DNA from: Phragmites australis
Taxonomy: Eukaryota > Streptophyta > Magnoliopsida > Poales > Poaceae
Direction of reading: 5' to 3'
Assembly: GCF_958298935.1 (NCBI RefSeq)
Contig: NC_084930.1
Coordinates: 29,796,001-29,860,000, forward strand
Length of the DNA stretch: 64,000 bases
Shown here: positions 34,870-45,859 of the stretch, piece by piece
Layout of the letters: the number at the start of each line of letters is the position of its first letter
Position numbering within the stretch: position 1 is the first letter of the stretch
Position numbers and translations under genes: made by a program
The notes under the pieces: model-generated
What the model was told of the DNA's origin: nothing
What the model saw: the letters and a program-made list of their open reading frames with translations, nothing else
Databases searched by the model: none

Positions 34870-36659
34870 TCTCTATTCCTTTAGGCGCCCGAAGCACCGA
34901 CGAAGTAAGCAAATATTTCTTGATTTTACCAAATGCAAATTGTTGTTTTGCCCCCCAAGTGAATTCGGTCTCATTCTTCAACTGAAGTATAGGTGTAAAA
35001 GCATTAACCTTCCCGAATAAGTTTGATATGAACCTTCTCAAGTAATTAACCTTGCATAAAAGTTTCTGCATATCTCTTTTGCATGTAGGGGCTGAACTTT
35101 TTGTATAGCTTTTATTTTATTAGTATCTATCTTTATACTCTTCTCATATATTATAAAGCCTAAAAACTTCCTAGCCGACACATTAAAATACATTTGAGTG
35201 GATTCATTTTCAGACCATACCGACGCATTCTTTCAAAAGCTAAACACAAATCGGCTAAATGAGAATCATCACCATCCGATTTAACAACTATGTCATCAAT
35301 ATATACTTCTAATATGACACCAAGTAGATAATAAAAAATTAAATTCATAACCCTTTGATAAGTAGCACCAGCATTTTTCAAACTATATATCATAACCACC
35401 TACTCAATATACTAACAAAACCAGGATAACAAAAAGCTATTTTAGACATATCTCTCTCGACCATAAAATTTTGATTATAACCAGCATTACCATCAAGAAA
35501 ACTAATTATCCTATATCATGAAGCATCATTAATTAACATGTCGACTACAGGCATAGGATATTCGTCTTTAAGAGTAGCTTTATTTAAATCTCTAAAATCA
35601 ATGCAAACTCGTAACTTAATGATACTCTTCTTCTCCATCGGGACGATGTTGGAAATCCAATCAGCATACCTGCATAACCTAATAAATCCTGCTTTCAACA
35701 ATCGATCTATTTCTTCTTTGATCCGATCGTACATATTAGGATTAAACCTTCTAGTTGCTATTTATAAGGCCTAAATCTTGTCTTAATAGGCAACTAATGT
35801 TCTACTAACCCTCGATCAAGTACCAGCATCTCATGATATTCCTAAGTAAAACAATCAATATGCTCTCTAAGCAACTCGATTACTTTAGCCTTCTAATAGT
35901 CTTTCATGTTTTTGTTTACAAACGTCAGCCTTGAAATACTACCATCACCTATATCAATTTATTCTAATAGATCAACCGATGAAAAACCTTGACCTAACTT
36001 GTCTAACTCATCTAAATGTTCAATGGCCTCATAAATACCATTCTTATCTGACCGATATTGCTCCATACGCTTATGCAGCCATTCTAAATGTCTATCTTTA
36101 TTCATTGATACATCATGCCATTGAGACGATTATCACAAGTCGGCTTTACAACCATAGGTACAAATTCATCCTTGGAGACATTAAGAAAATCATAATTTGA
36201 GAAGTCAAGACCCGACAAGCACTCAGCATTACCGTATCTCCAATCAGCTAAAGCATTGACCAAAGCAACATAGGCCGAAGTATCCGCATGAATTATTTCT
36301 ACCTCATCATCCACCCATTGAATTAAAAATTGATGCAAGGTGAAAGGCACACAACCATTTGCATGAATCCAATCAAACCTAATAATAACACTATAGTTAC
36401 CTTACACCTCGACAACAAAGAAGATAGTGGATAATGTCTTACTTTCAATATTGAGCTCCATAGAGATAACCCCTTTGGGCTCATTAGAATCACCCGCAAA
36501 TCTATTGAACACCAAATTAGTTTTCATTAATTCGCTATCATCTCTACCAAGCTTCTTGAAAATTAAGCATGGCATCAAATTTACAACAGCTCCACTATCA
36601 ACAAGCATCCTAAAAATCAGCTTCCCATTAATATGACCCTTCACATATAATGGCTTCAA
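34870..36659 (-). pseudogene. Gypsy protease and reverse transcriptase, broken
   Basis: On the minus strand, an aspartic protease is seen at 36402-36659 with LVDSGAVVNLMP. Reverse transcriptase pieces follow: KEEIDRLLKAGFIR, VCIDFRDLNKAT and DEYPMPVVD (35516-35734); SLKNAGATYQRVMN, VYIDDIVVKS and RYGLKMNPLKC (35160-35399); CKVNYLRRFISNLFGK and FTWGAKQQFAFGKIK (34860-35071). The catalytic YIDD is present, but frames are broken between every piece. Sequence ends before RNase H. Confidence 0.88.
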
Positions 36660-39600
36660 ATACGATCTACCTCCTTTGGCTTCTCAAAAATAGCCTCCTT
36701 TGGCACTAAGTCCAATTGAGCTACTTCACCTTCATCCATAGCACGAAATTTCAAATGTAACAAAAAAATCATATTTATATCCATACCTTCGATCGGTGAA
36801 GCATCATTATTATGGCCCGGCGAATCATCATAATTAAGCAAATCATCATCTTCCTTATCTTCTTGTATAAGCATCGGTGTTGTTGCTGACAAAGGGGTTG
36901 TTGTAGGAGTTGTCATTGCATTTACCTTTGGTCTCCACACTTGATGCGTGGGTTACATTGGTTTAACTTCATTGAAAGTATCATCCCACACTTTTCAGCT
37001 TGCTGCTCCATTAATTCCTTCTTGCGTAACCATTGAAATCTTCTCTTTTTCGTGTGAGATAAGCCAGAGGGACACCACCTCGGCTGTATATTCTTAGAAG
37101 GCCGGCTTGCTGCTACTTGTCTCATAATTATCATCCTTTGTAGAACCATAAACAACAGTAGATATATTTTCATATTTGACTGATTTATTGCTAATAACAA
37201 TCGGTCCCTTGCAAAGCTCTTCAGTAGTCACTTTCATCGAACCAATTTCAATAATATCAGCAACAATGGTCCTTGTTTCAGCAAAGAATCTGAAATTTGA
37301 GTAGAAACTCCACTCTCCTTGGCCTAGTATATTTTATTTACACCCTTAGCTTGTCTAATATCACTGAACCCATTTGTATGCCCCAATCGGTCATGAATAG
37401 GACGTGATATTATATCAAAAACTGGCATATGTGGTGCTGTCTAACCCAAATAAAAATAATTTAATTGTGCAAGAGGAGGAGGCATCCACATACCATTGTA
37501 ACCCCACGTTGGGCAAGGAGGAAAAGACATTGGAGGAGGCATCCATGGCCATGGCTCCAGCCCAAGTGGTGGGTGAGTAGCAGCAACACAATCCTCATTT
37601 GGTTGATGATGATCAATCACTTCTTGCTTAAAAGGTGATCTTGGTCGCTTGAGATTATTTGGCCGATTTACATGAGTTTGTACAGCCTTATCCTTTTCAT
37701 ACTTTGACAGAAGTTGCTTGAAAGTGGGTTTGAATTTCACAACCTTATCATATCCCTTTGCTTTATTAATATTCTACCTGCCAACCTTCGGATTTTTGGG
37801 TTTTATCATCCTAGCATTGCCATGCCCCTCGGGGGTCGAAGTGTTCACCACACTTTGATTAATTCATTGCTTTTGGGAGTCTTCTCAAGTAGTACTTTCC
37901 TTAGCAAATTATTGTTTTCTACCAAAGGTTTTGGCCTATCTTCACCAACGATTATATTTTTTTTCCTTTAACTATTTTGGCTTGAGTTGGCCAAATTAGA
38001 ACACTCTTGTCTTGGAGATCAATAACATTAACCAAGAACAACTGCTTGTAGACTTGCATCTCTAAGAATTTCAATCATCCTTCGTTAATCGTCGATTGAA
38101 TCTGTTGACAAAAAACATTGCAACGATTAGTTGCATGAGAATAAGAGCTATGCCATTTATAATAAGCTCGTTTTTTCAATTCTTCTAATGGTGGAATCAC
38201 ATGACCATAAGGAAGCTTAATCTATCCTTCTTGTAGCAATAATAAAAAATTCTTTCACACTTTGCTATATCAAAAGTAAACTTAATTTCCTCTTGTCGAT
38301 TCTTGGGAGGAATTGGCTTAAGAGTGGAGCAAACGTATGATTTAGACTTAGAAGACCAAGCCCATTAGGCTACACATACATCAGCATTATCATCGTCTGA
38401 ATTTTCAGACTCATACTCAAGCATATGAATATTAGGACAATCAACTCTAAATTTATCATTTGATTTCTAAAAATTCCTAGACTCTTTAGCCCAGCTTTCT
38501 AATACCAGAGCTCTTTGCAAAACTTGGCTAACATCCTGAAATTCATAACCTTCTAGGTTTTTCTTAAGATGAGACAAAAAAAATTCGAATAAGCTAATTC
38601 ATCTAAGTCTTTTTCAGAAAGTGTCAAGTTAAAATATCGGTTTCTTTGTATCTCTAAATCTCCTGATATAATCAGTGATATGTTCATTATATTTTTGCTT
38701 AACTGATGTCAAATATGACAGTCTCAATTCAGTATTAGCACTACAAAAATATTCATGGAATTTCTCTTCTAATTGAGATGTAAAGAATTAGAAGCAAGAG
38801 ATGTAAACTAAGTAAAAGCGGTTCCAGAAAATGATAAAGGAAATAATCTAATTTTTAGCACATCATTGAAACTAGTTTCACCTAATTGTGCAAGAAATTT
38901 GCCTACATGCTCCCTAGTTGTCCTATTATCCTCCCCGATAAACTTCATAAAATCAGGAAGTTTATAACCACAGGGATATGAGATTGTGTCATAGTGCTCG
39001 GGATATGGCTTTTGATATGCACGAGCTTTTCTTCTAACATCTAAGACAAATTGTTATCTCAAAATAGTAGCTACCTGCTCTCGCATGATTTTGGTATAAT
39101 CGGCCATAAGCCGATTTGGATTAGCTACTGGTTCAAGCGGTGATGTAGGTACGTTCGGCACATAAGAAGTGATAGGAGGTGGTGTGGTGAAGTTTTGTTC
39201 AGGTATCGGGCCATAAGGAATGCTCGATCCTTGTGCTGATATAAGTGGAACACTATATGCTATGGTTTAGTAATAGGGTATTTACACATTGGGATAAATT
39301 TCGGCTCTATGAGCTTGAGCCAAAGATAAAGCATAAGGCTTAACATATGGTGTTTGATATGATTTTTGTGTCACAACAGTTTTAATTGCATAAGAAGGAA
39401 CAAGATTAGGTGCAACACTATCCGGGTTAGTTCGACCATCATGAGGATTATTTAAATGTGCATAAGAAACACTAGTTAATGCATCAACAACCGTAGGTAA
39501 AATTAGAGCATTAATATTACTAGTGGCAAATTTTTTTTTAGATTTTGTTTCTCATGAATTTGCAAAACTAAAGGCTGAATTTTTTTCAGCCAATGTATCA

Positions 39601-39918
39601 TCAACCATCTTTTTAACATTGTTAGCCATATAACATTATTAGCCATGGTTGCGCCAACAGATTGATCGATCATAATAGCAACCTCTTAATGAGAAGGAGA
39701 GGGCTGAGAACTCACATTCGCTTGTACCTTAGGGCTTTGGTCAGCAGGCGATGGAGAATCTTCTTTCTTGATATGCCTTACCGACTCTTTACATAGTGCA
39801 AGAGCATCTATTGACGACATTGCTCCATATCGGCATCGATTGCCAAATGTGCCTCTTCCGGTAACTCATCGTATGATGCCATAATGATGTTTTCTTTGCC
39901 GATCTCCGAAGTAGACAT
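36660..39918 (-). pseudogene. Gypsy gag region, heavily mutated
   Basis: The gag starts at ATG 39918 with MSTSEIGKEN and a following SYDELPEEAHLAIDADMEQ, then a stop. Around 38600-38960 the minus strand reads KLPDFMKFIGEDNRTTREHV and GKFLAQLGE, the retrotransposon gag signature, again broken by stops. 37441-37740 is a proline-rich open piece (GLEPWPWMPPPMSFPP). No function remains. Confidence 0.75.
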
Positions 39919-39925
39919 GGCTAGG

Positions 39926-41385
39926 TGTTGGAGGGTGAACTCCTCAAGCAGGGATCCGGAAGGATCCCCTTTGAGATTCGGCCGGGGGGATGATTTTGAA
40001 TCTGTTTTGTGGGTGAAATAAATAGGCGTAAATGTGATGCAGGTGGAATGGAAGGATCGTGTGCAGAAAGTAGTAAATGCTCAGGAGGTTTTTAGACAGG
40101 TTCGGGCCGCGCTGAGCGTAACACCCTACTCCTGTGTGTATACTGTAAATGCTCTGAGAATGTCTCTCAGGGGTTCTGCTAGGTTACAAGAATGTTTGTC
40201 TAGTCTAGAGCTTTGGGCTCCTTGTTCTTCGGTGATCTGAGCTTCTGTGCTTGTATTGAACCTCTGTCTTGCCTGGCTTGCACTCTCTGGGTTGTCACTC
40301 ACTTGGCTACAACTAACTCTCTCTTCTCCGGGGAGCCCGCCCCGCCTTAAATACCCGTCGGGGCGGTAGCGTGCCCAGAAAGGAAGGGCGTGAGTTCCAA
40401 GGCACCAAAAATGGAAAGTAACCATCATGGGCTGCTGTGCGAGGTGACGGGGAGGGTTGAAAATGCACCCCCATCCGGTCTTATTCGTCATCATACCGTT
40501 CTTTAGCGGGCGCAGCAAGGAGGGCCCACAGAGTAGCCACCGAGCAGCCCGGCACGCCCGCTCGGTCGGAGTGAGTCTGACGCAGTAGGGTGGCAGGCGG
40601 GGCGCCTTGGGCCTCGCGATATTATCCCGAGGCGCATCGGATGTCACGCGATGGGACCCGTGCATTAAATATCCCCACGCCCCCCTGCCAGAACGTGGTA
40701 GCGACTGACAGCAAGCGTGGGGGAGCAGTTGGAGGTGGTAGGCCACGTGCCCTCTTAAATACAGTATCGGGCCTTTCACTGGTTGACACCTCACCACTAG
40801 ACCTCTGTGGGGGCCACCGGCGAAGGACTTCTTAGGCCCTCGAGGAACCGAGTGCTCGGGGACCACTGTTCACAGCCCCGAGCACTCTCTCCCGGATATG
40901 CCCTTTCTTGGTCCTCGGGGAACCGAGTGCTCGGGGGCCACAGTTCACGGCCCCAAGCACTCTCTTCTAGAACTGACTGTTCGGGTCCTCAGAGAATCGA
41001 GTGCTCGGGGGCTACTGTTCACGGCCCCGAGCACTCTCTCCCGGAACTGACTTCCCTTGGGTTATCGGGGTACTCGGGTGCTCGGGGGCCACTGTTCGCA
41101 GCCCCGAGCACCCCATTCCCGGTACTCGGCTTTTCTGGTCATCGGGGGACTTGAGTGCTCGAGGGCCACTGTTCGCAGTCCGAGCACTCTCTTCCCGGCA
41201 CTTGGTCTTCTCGGGTCATCGGGGAACTCGGGTACTCGGGGACCACTGTTCATGGCCCCGAGCACCCTCTCTCGGGACTTAGTCTTCTCATACCTTGCGG
41301 AGGGGATCCCGCGGGAGGGCGCAACGTGGCACTCTGCTGTTCTGACCTCGGGACTCGGGGACCCCTGGTTCCTGTGTCACCGACA
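39926..41385 (-). mobile_element. Solo LTR of a gypsy-type element, 1460 bp
   Basis: Bounded by TGTTGGAGGG...CACCGACA on the plus strand (minus: TGTCGGTGACAC...CCTCCAACA) and a perfect 5-bp duplication CTAGG (39921-39925, 41386-41390). A TATA-like TATTTAAGG on the minus strand near 40347-40355 sets the orientation. It contains about six tandem copies of a ~75-bp unit. No coding region is present, so internal sequence was lost by LTR-LTR recombination. It sits 7 bp upstream of the gag ATG of the older element. Confidence 0.88.
40835..41290. repeat. Six ~75-bp tandem repeats with internal hairpins
   Basis: Units begin at about 40838, 40914, 40987, 41062, 41138 and 41217 (spacing 73-79 bp). Each contains GAGTGCTCGGGG, a short spacer with CACTGTTCAC or a variant, and CCCCGAGCACTC, which form a GC-rich stem of 10-12 bp. 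The array lies in the U3 part of the solo LTR. Confidence 0.85.
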
Positions 41386-41451
41386 CTAGGGCTTAAGAAT
41401 TCGGCTAGGAGAAAGCCGAATAACTCAATCCCCAACAGAGTCACCAAAGTG

Positions 41452-42319
41452 TGTTGACACGAAAAGATAACACGCCAACACACTGAGCACATCGTGTGCA
41501 ATATCCAGCGAGCAGCATCCAAGATACCCCGATCGTGGCACTACATCGTCAGACCTTCGTCGTCAATCACGCTCGGGAGGGACCCCGTTGGAGCGCAGAT
41601 GATAGGTGACTTGTCCTTGGTCATTGGGATCAAGAACAGGTAGCAATATAGATTGGGAAAGAGAACAAGATTATGGGAACTAGGCAAAAGACAAAAGGTA
41701 AAGTAGATTGATTTGATCTATTAGTTGATTTTCTCAATCAGTCATGGCCCTCTCATATTTAAAAGACGACAGGTCTTAGCCATAAGATATCATGATCCCT
41801 AATTCAAATCAAAAAAGACTTACATATATGATTCAGCTATGACTTTTGATCTACAAACTTTCTATAACTAACATATATTTCCTAATCGACCACGTAAACT
41901 TCTATATATTTACCTAAGTATCTTTTATTGCAGCTTATCCTTTTTGGACTCGACTACATGCTTGACGTATCCATGTACTTCATTCTGACCCGTTCTTCCA
42001 CTTATCTGGAGACCAACTGCTGAAACAAACCGTGATTATTGATCGCCTCACTGGTCGTGACCATTAATCGTAGTCACTGGTCATGCTCATGGAGCACTGT
42101 TCACTGGTCAGAGTTACTGTTTATCTAGCTGAGTACTATTTTACCGTGGTCGAAACACTGTTCATCATGGTCGGAACACTGTTCATTGTGGTTAGAACAC
42201 TATTTATAGTGGTCGGAATATTGTACATCAATAGATATACTGATCCCTAATCATCTATTAAACCAGTCATTATTGCAACGACCACTATAGGTATAAAATC
42301 TTATCATCAACCGTCAACA
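41452..42319 (-). repeat. 5' LTR of the older gypsy element, 868 bp
   Basis: The ends are inverted: TGTTGACACG at 41452 and CCGTCAACA at 42319. The primer-site region follows directly on the minus-strand side. Near 42090-42235 it holds about five copies of a ~23-bp unit around GGTCGGAACACTGTTCAT. The partner LTR is absent from the window. Confidence 0.75.
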
Positions 42320-42759
42320 AGCTAGGTGGAAAATACTGGTGATGGTTCTATACATGTAAGTTTAACATGCCTTTTACGTGGAGACATACGGTGAACATCT
42401 TCAAACTAATTCATTTAAACAAAAAAGAAATGGTGACGTATTGTGTTGAGCTATAGTAAAATAGGTGATCATAGAGATCCTATTCCATAATCTGCCAAAA
42501 GGTGGCACATATGTATTTATATAGAAAATTAAGAGATGTGGTCATGAACATATATGCCTGACGAGTATATACATAAACAACAAACATGTTATCTCTACTG
42601 CTAACTATCCCTCAACAATTTTGTTTATTACTATAAAACTACCTTCAGTTGACCTTGGCAATACTCGGTGACTAGGCTCCGAGGTTATTGGTGCAGTCAT
42701 CTATTTGAGCCTGAACATTCGAGGTTCTGCATTTTATACAGGTTTAGTCATTAGGAACT
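42320..42759. other. Intergenic, no feature seen
   Basis: AT-rich flank of the gypsy LTR; no open frame of note or TE boundary. Confidence 0.5.
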
Positions 42760-43318
42760 ATCCTAACTGGTCTAAATTGATCTATGACTTGATCTAAACT
42801 GGTCTAACTGATTTTGAAACTAGTCTAGATTGGTTGAAACTGGTCTAGAAACTGGTCTAGACTAGTTTAAGACCTGATCTAAACTAGTCTAGACGGATTT
42901 AGAACCTGATCTAAACTAGTCTAGACGGATTTAGAACCTGATCTAAACTGATCTAGGACCTAGTCCAAACTAATATAGAATGATCTAGAAACTAATCTAA
43001 ACTGGTCTAGACTGATCTAACTGGTCGAAATTAGACCAGTATAGTCTGGTCTAGGATCCAGTCTAGACTGATCTAGGAACTGATCTAAACTGGTTTAAGA
43101 GTTGGTCTAGTCTAGTCTAGTCTAACTGATCTTGAAACTAGTATAGGTCAAAATTAGGGCAATATAGTCTAGGAACTGGTCTAAATAATTTTAAAACTAA
43201 TCTAGATTGATCGGAGTTGATTAGAAACTGATCTAGTATCTTAGTCTAAACTAGTCTAGACTCGTTTAGAACCTAATGTAAACTTATCTAACTAGTCTAA
43301 ACCAGTCTATATGGCTAG
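42760..43318. repeat. Degenerate CTAG-rich short tandem repeat array, ~560 bp
   Basis: The block is almost wholly made of 10-12-bp variants of CTGGTCTAGA / CTGATCTAAA. A 32-bp unit containing ACTAGTCTAGACGGATTTAG is repeated twice in tandem at about 42860-42940. The motif CTAG and the near-palindromes TCTAGA and ACTAGT recur dozens of times. No coding potential. Confidence 0.8.
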
Positions 43319-43518
43319 GAGTTATTTGCATGTGTCCTTCCCGATCACTACAGTTCTATGTTCAAAAGGGTTAACCGATGCAGCACCTCCAGGTTCAGTC
43401 AGAGGAGAGCACAAGTCAGCATCATTTGTCACTGTTTTTTTTAAAAGACAAATAGAAAAATGAAAAGAAGTAAGGCCCTCATGTACTTCCACTTGAATAT
43501 ACTTTGTTGTGTTGGGTT

Positions 43519-44696
43519 CAGGGTTAAAAACCTGACGGTAACCGATCAAAAATCGCAATAACCGGCCATCTCGGTCCGGCTCGGTTTCAGAAACCAAACG
43601 GTAACCGAATTTGAATTCAAAAAATTAGAAAAAATAAAAAAAATTCAAACAAAAATCTTTAAAAAAACTAGACACGATTCTAAGACCTTCTGTGAAAAAA
43701 AAATCAAAAATAATGTCGTTTGCATCATATTTTATAGGGAGGAAGTTTGAAAAAATAAAAAAAATTGAAGCGTGCGGCTCAGTTATTAACTCATGTTAAG
43801 AAAAAGTTTAACATCCAAACACATATTTTTCTTGTGTAGAACGTATCTTAAGAGGATCTTTAAAATTGATTTCACTTTATTTAGCGTTTTATTAATTTCT
43901 CTATGATTTTTACAAAGTTCACAAGAATAAAGCAAATATGATAAGAAATAGCATTGTAATTAATTTTTTCATGTCTACTATTATTTTTACTACGTAAATC
44001 ATAGTATAAATAAACTAATAAAAGTGGTTTCACTAATTTTTGAGGTGCGATGGGTCAGTTATGAATTAATCTAGTCGCAACATATTTACACAATCCTGCA
44101 TGTTACAATAACTAATTCATGAGTTCATGTATTTTTAAAAAGACATAGGATCATATAAGAAGACTAACAAAATTAGTTTCGTGATTTTTGAATTAGCAAA
44201 GAGTAAACTGCATTTAACTTGGTTTAACAAATACATTTTCTCACAGAAAATTTTGAATTTTTTATGAGTATAAATACTTTTATCATGTAGATCATGTTAC
44301 AAGTAAATCAACAAAATTTGTTTCACTTCATTTGAAGCTCAGATGAATTAGTTATTGATGTTACAAGATTGAGATAATTTTTGGGTTTTTTGTTGAACTT
44401 CACTGAAAATCGAGAAAACCGCTCGATAAATCGAGAAAACCGAGCGGTTACCGACAAAACCGAGCAGTTACCAACAATGCGGAAAATTCGAGAAAACCGC
44501 TCGATAAATCGCAAAAACCGCTCAATAAATCGCAAAAACCGCTCGGTAACCGGTCCAATTCGACCGGTTACTGAGCGGCTAAAATCGTGATTTTTCCCAA
44601 AATTTCAAATTTTTCCAAATGAATTTTGTTTGATTTTTTTAAAAAATTCGACCGGTTACAGCGGTAATCGCGCTCCGGTCGGTAAGCTGAACCCTG
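43519..44696. mobile_element. Non-autonomous hAT-like element, 1178 bp
   Basis: The ends are CAGGGTT...AACCCTG, the hAT-type CAGGG terminus. The flanks GTTGGGTT (43511-43518) and GTTGGCTT (44697-44704) are an 8-bp duplication with one mismatch. Both subterminal regions are dense in GGTTACCG, CGGTAACCG and AAAACCGCTCGAT motifs. The centre is AT-rich with loose repeats around AACAAAATT-GTTTC. No transposase. Confidence 0.72.
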
Positions 44697-44704
44697 GTTG
44701 GCTT

Positions 44705-45090
44705 CTGCAGTGCTACTTCTTGCAGGTGCAGTGCCATCTCATCTCATCCTTTTATATTCACGGTGTCTCTGCAAATAGGCCTCTCTTGGACCTGGAGTCA
44801 TTTGTTGCGTTGAGAAGAATCCATTGGCTCTATGTCATAAGTTGTTCAACACAACCAAATTGTGTAAGAAGGAAATAATGCTATATTGTATTTTATTATC
44901 AGTTTCTCCATAGAGATGCACTCTGTATGAGTTTCAAACAGCACAAAGAGGTATCAAATATCACTAAACAGAGATTAGCAATGATGTAAAGTAAAAAAAT
45001 AAGTCCAAAAAATATAATGTCATATGTAATATATATATTCTATATCTATTATGTAGTTAGTCACACTGTAATTCACTATTATGTCACCCC
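44705..45090. other. Intergenic, no gene seen
   Basis: Mixed then AT-rich sequence between two repeats, nothing recognisable. Confidence 0.5.
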
Positions 45091-45480
45091 TAGTTATGAT
45101 CACAAAAACAGTATAGTTACGATCCACAAGATATGCTAGTTACTATAAATATAAATGATCGTAATTTGGTACATTTTGTAACCGTAATTATATACTTTTT
45201 GTCATGTGATCATAACTTGTTCACCTCTGCGCGTACTCGCAGTTACGATCCAAAAACAACATAGTTGTGATCCACAAGATATGTTAATTACTTAAAAAAT
45301 ATATGGTCGTAACTCGACACCTTCTCTGGTTATAACTCGGTACCTTCCCTAGTCATAATTATGTGCTTTTTTTCATGTGATCGTAGCTTGTTCACCTTGC
45401 GCATATCCTTAGTTACGATCCCAAAACAGTATAGTTACGATCCATAAGATAGGTCAGTTACTATAAAAACAGTATCATAT
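45091..45480. repeat. Three diverged tandem units of ~150-170 bp
   Basis: Units starting at about 45091, 45240 and 45411 each open with AGTTAYGATC-CAAAAACA, then TAGTTACGATCCACAAGATA and GTTACT. Between them GTCATGTGATC and CTTGTTCACC recur. Short GTTAC/GTAAC words are spread throughout in both orientations. Probably part of an undescribed non-autonomous TE. Confidence 0.65.
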
Positions 45481-45572
45481 TGTAATTGTATAATGATCCT
45501 ACATTTTCATCAAAATATAGCCTTCATGTCCCCTCTGCTTCGGTCGTTGCATACCCCAGGAGTGAAGCTTTC

Positions 45573-45859
45573 ATGGCGGAGGAGGTTTCGTCTAAGCAAC
45601 CGAGCCCCACGACCTCCCGTTCGGTCCGCTGCATCATCAAGCTAGGTGCTCTCTCACACCCTCTGTCGCGGCATGCCTCCTTTTCCTTGCGTGCCTATGT
45701 AGCCCTGTACGCCTCTCTGGCATCGAGTGATTTGAGAAGCTATGGTGGGGTGGCATAGGTGGAGCGGTGATTACGAACAAGGGCGAGCTGGAGAGCATCA
45801 ACAAGGGGAGCATGCGGTCAACGTGCGTGTAGTTGTGGCAGGCTATGTCCGATGCCTAT
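45573..45859 (+). pseudogene. Coding-like fragment, left half, interrupted by solo LTR
   Basis: The plus strand has an ATG at 45573 and GC-rich, codon-like text to the LTR at 45860, although stops are present (e.g. TAG at 45829 in the frame KGELESINKGSMRSTC). After that stop the frame reads LWQAMSDAY and, if the LTR and one target copy are removed, continues as DASLEKVLGMDWSRSRDD in the right flank (to about 49928). Such continuity suggests a broken host gene or gene fragment. I do not recognise the family. Confidence 0.4.

Larger units (their letters stand above)
34870..42319 (-). mobile_element. Decayed Ty3-gypsy element, 3' truncated, 5' LTR present
   Basis: In element orientation it runs from the 5' LTR (42319-41452) through a primer-site region (minus TGGTGACTCTGTTGGGGATT), a gag start at 39918, gag, protease and reverse transcriptase to about 34870, where it stops against copia sequence. 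RNase H, integrase and the 3' LTR are missing. Many stops and frameshifts show it is old. Protein similarity points to the Tat-type gypsy group, an inference from reverse transcriptase motifs. A younger solo LTR (39926-41385) is nested between primer site and gag. Confidence 0.85.
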
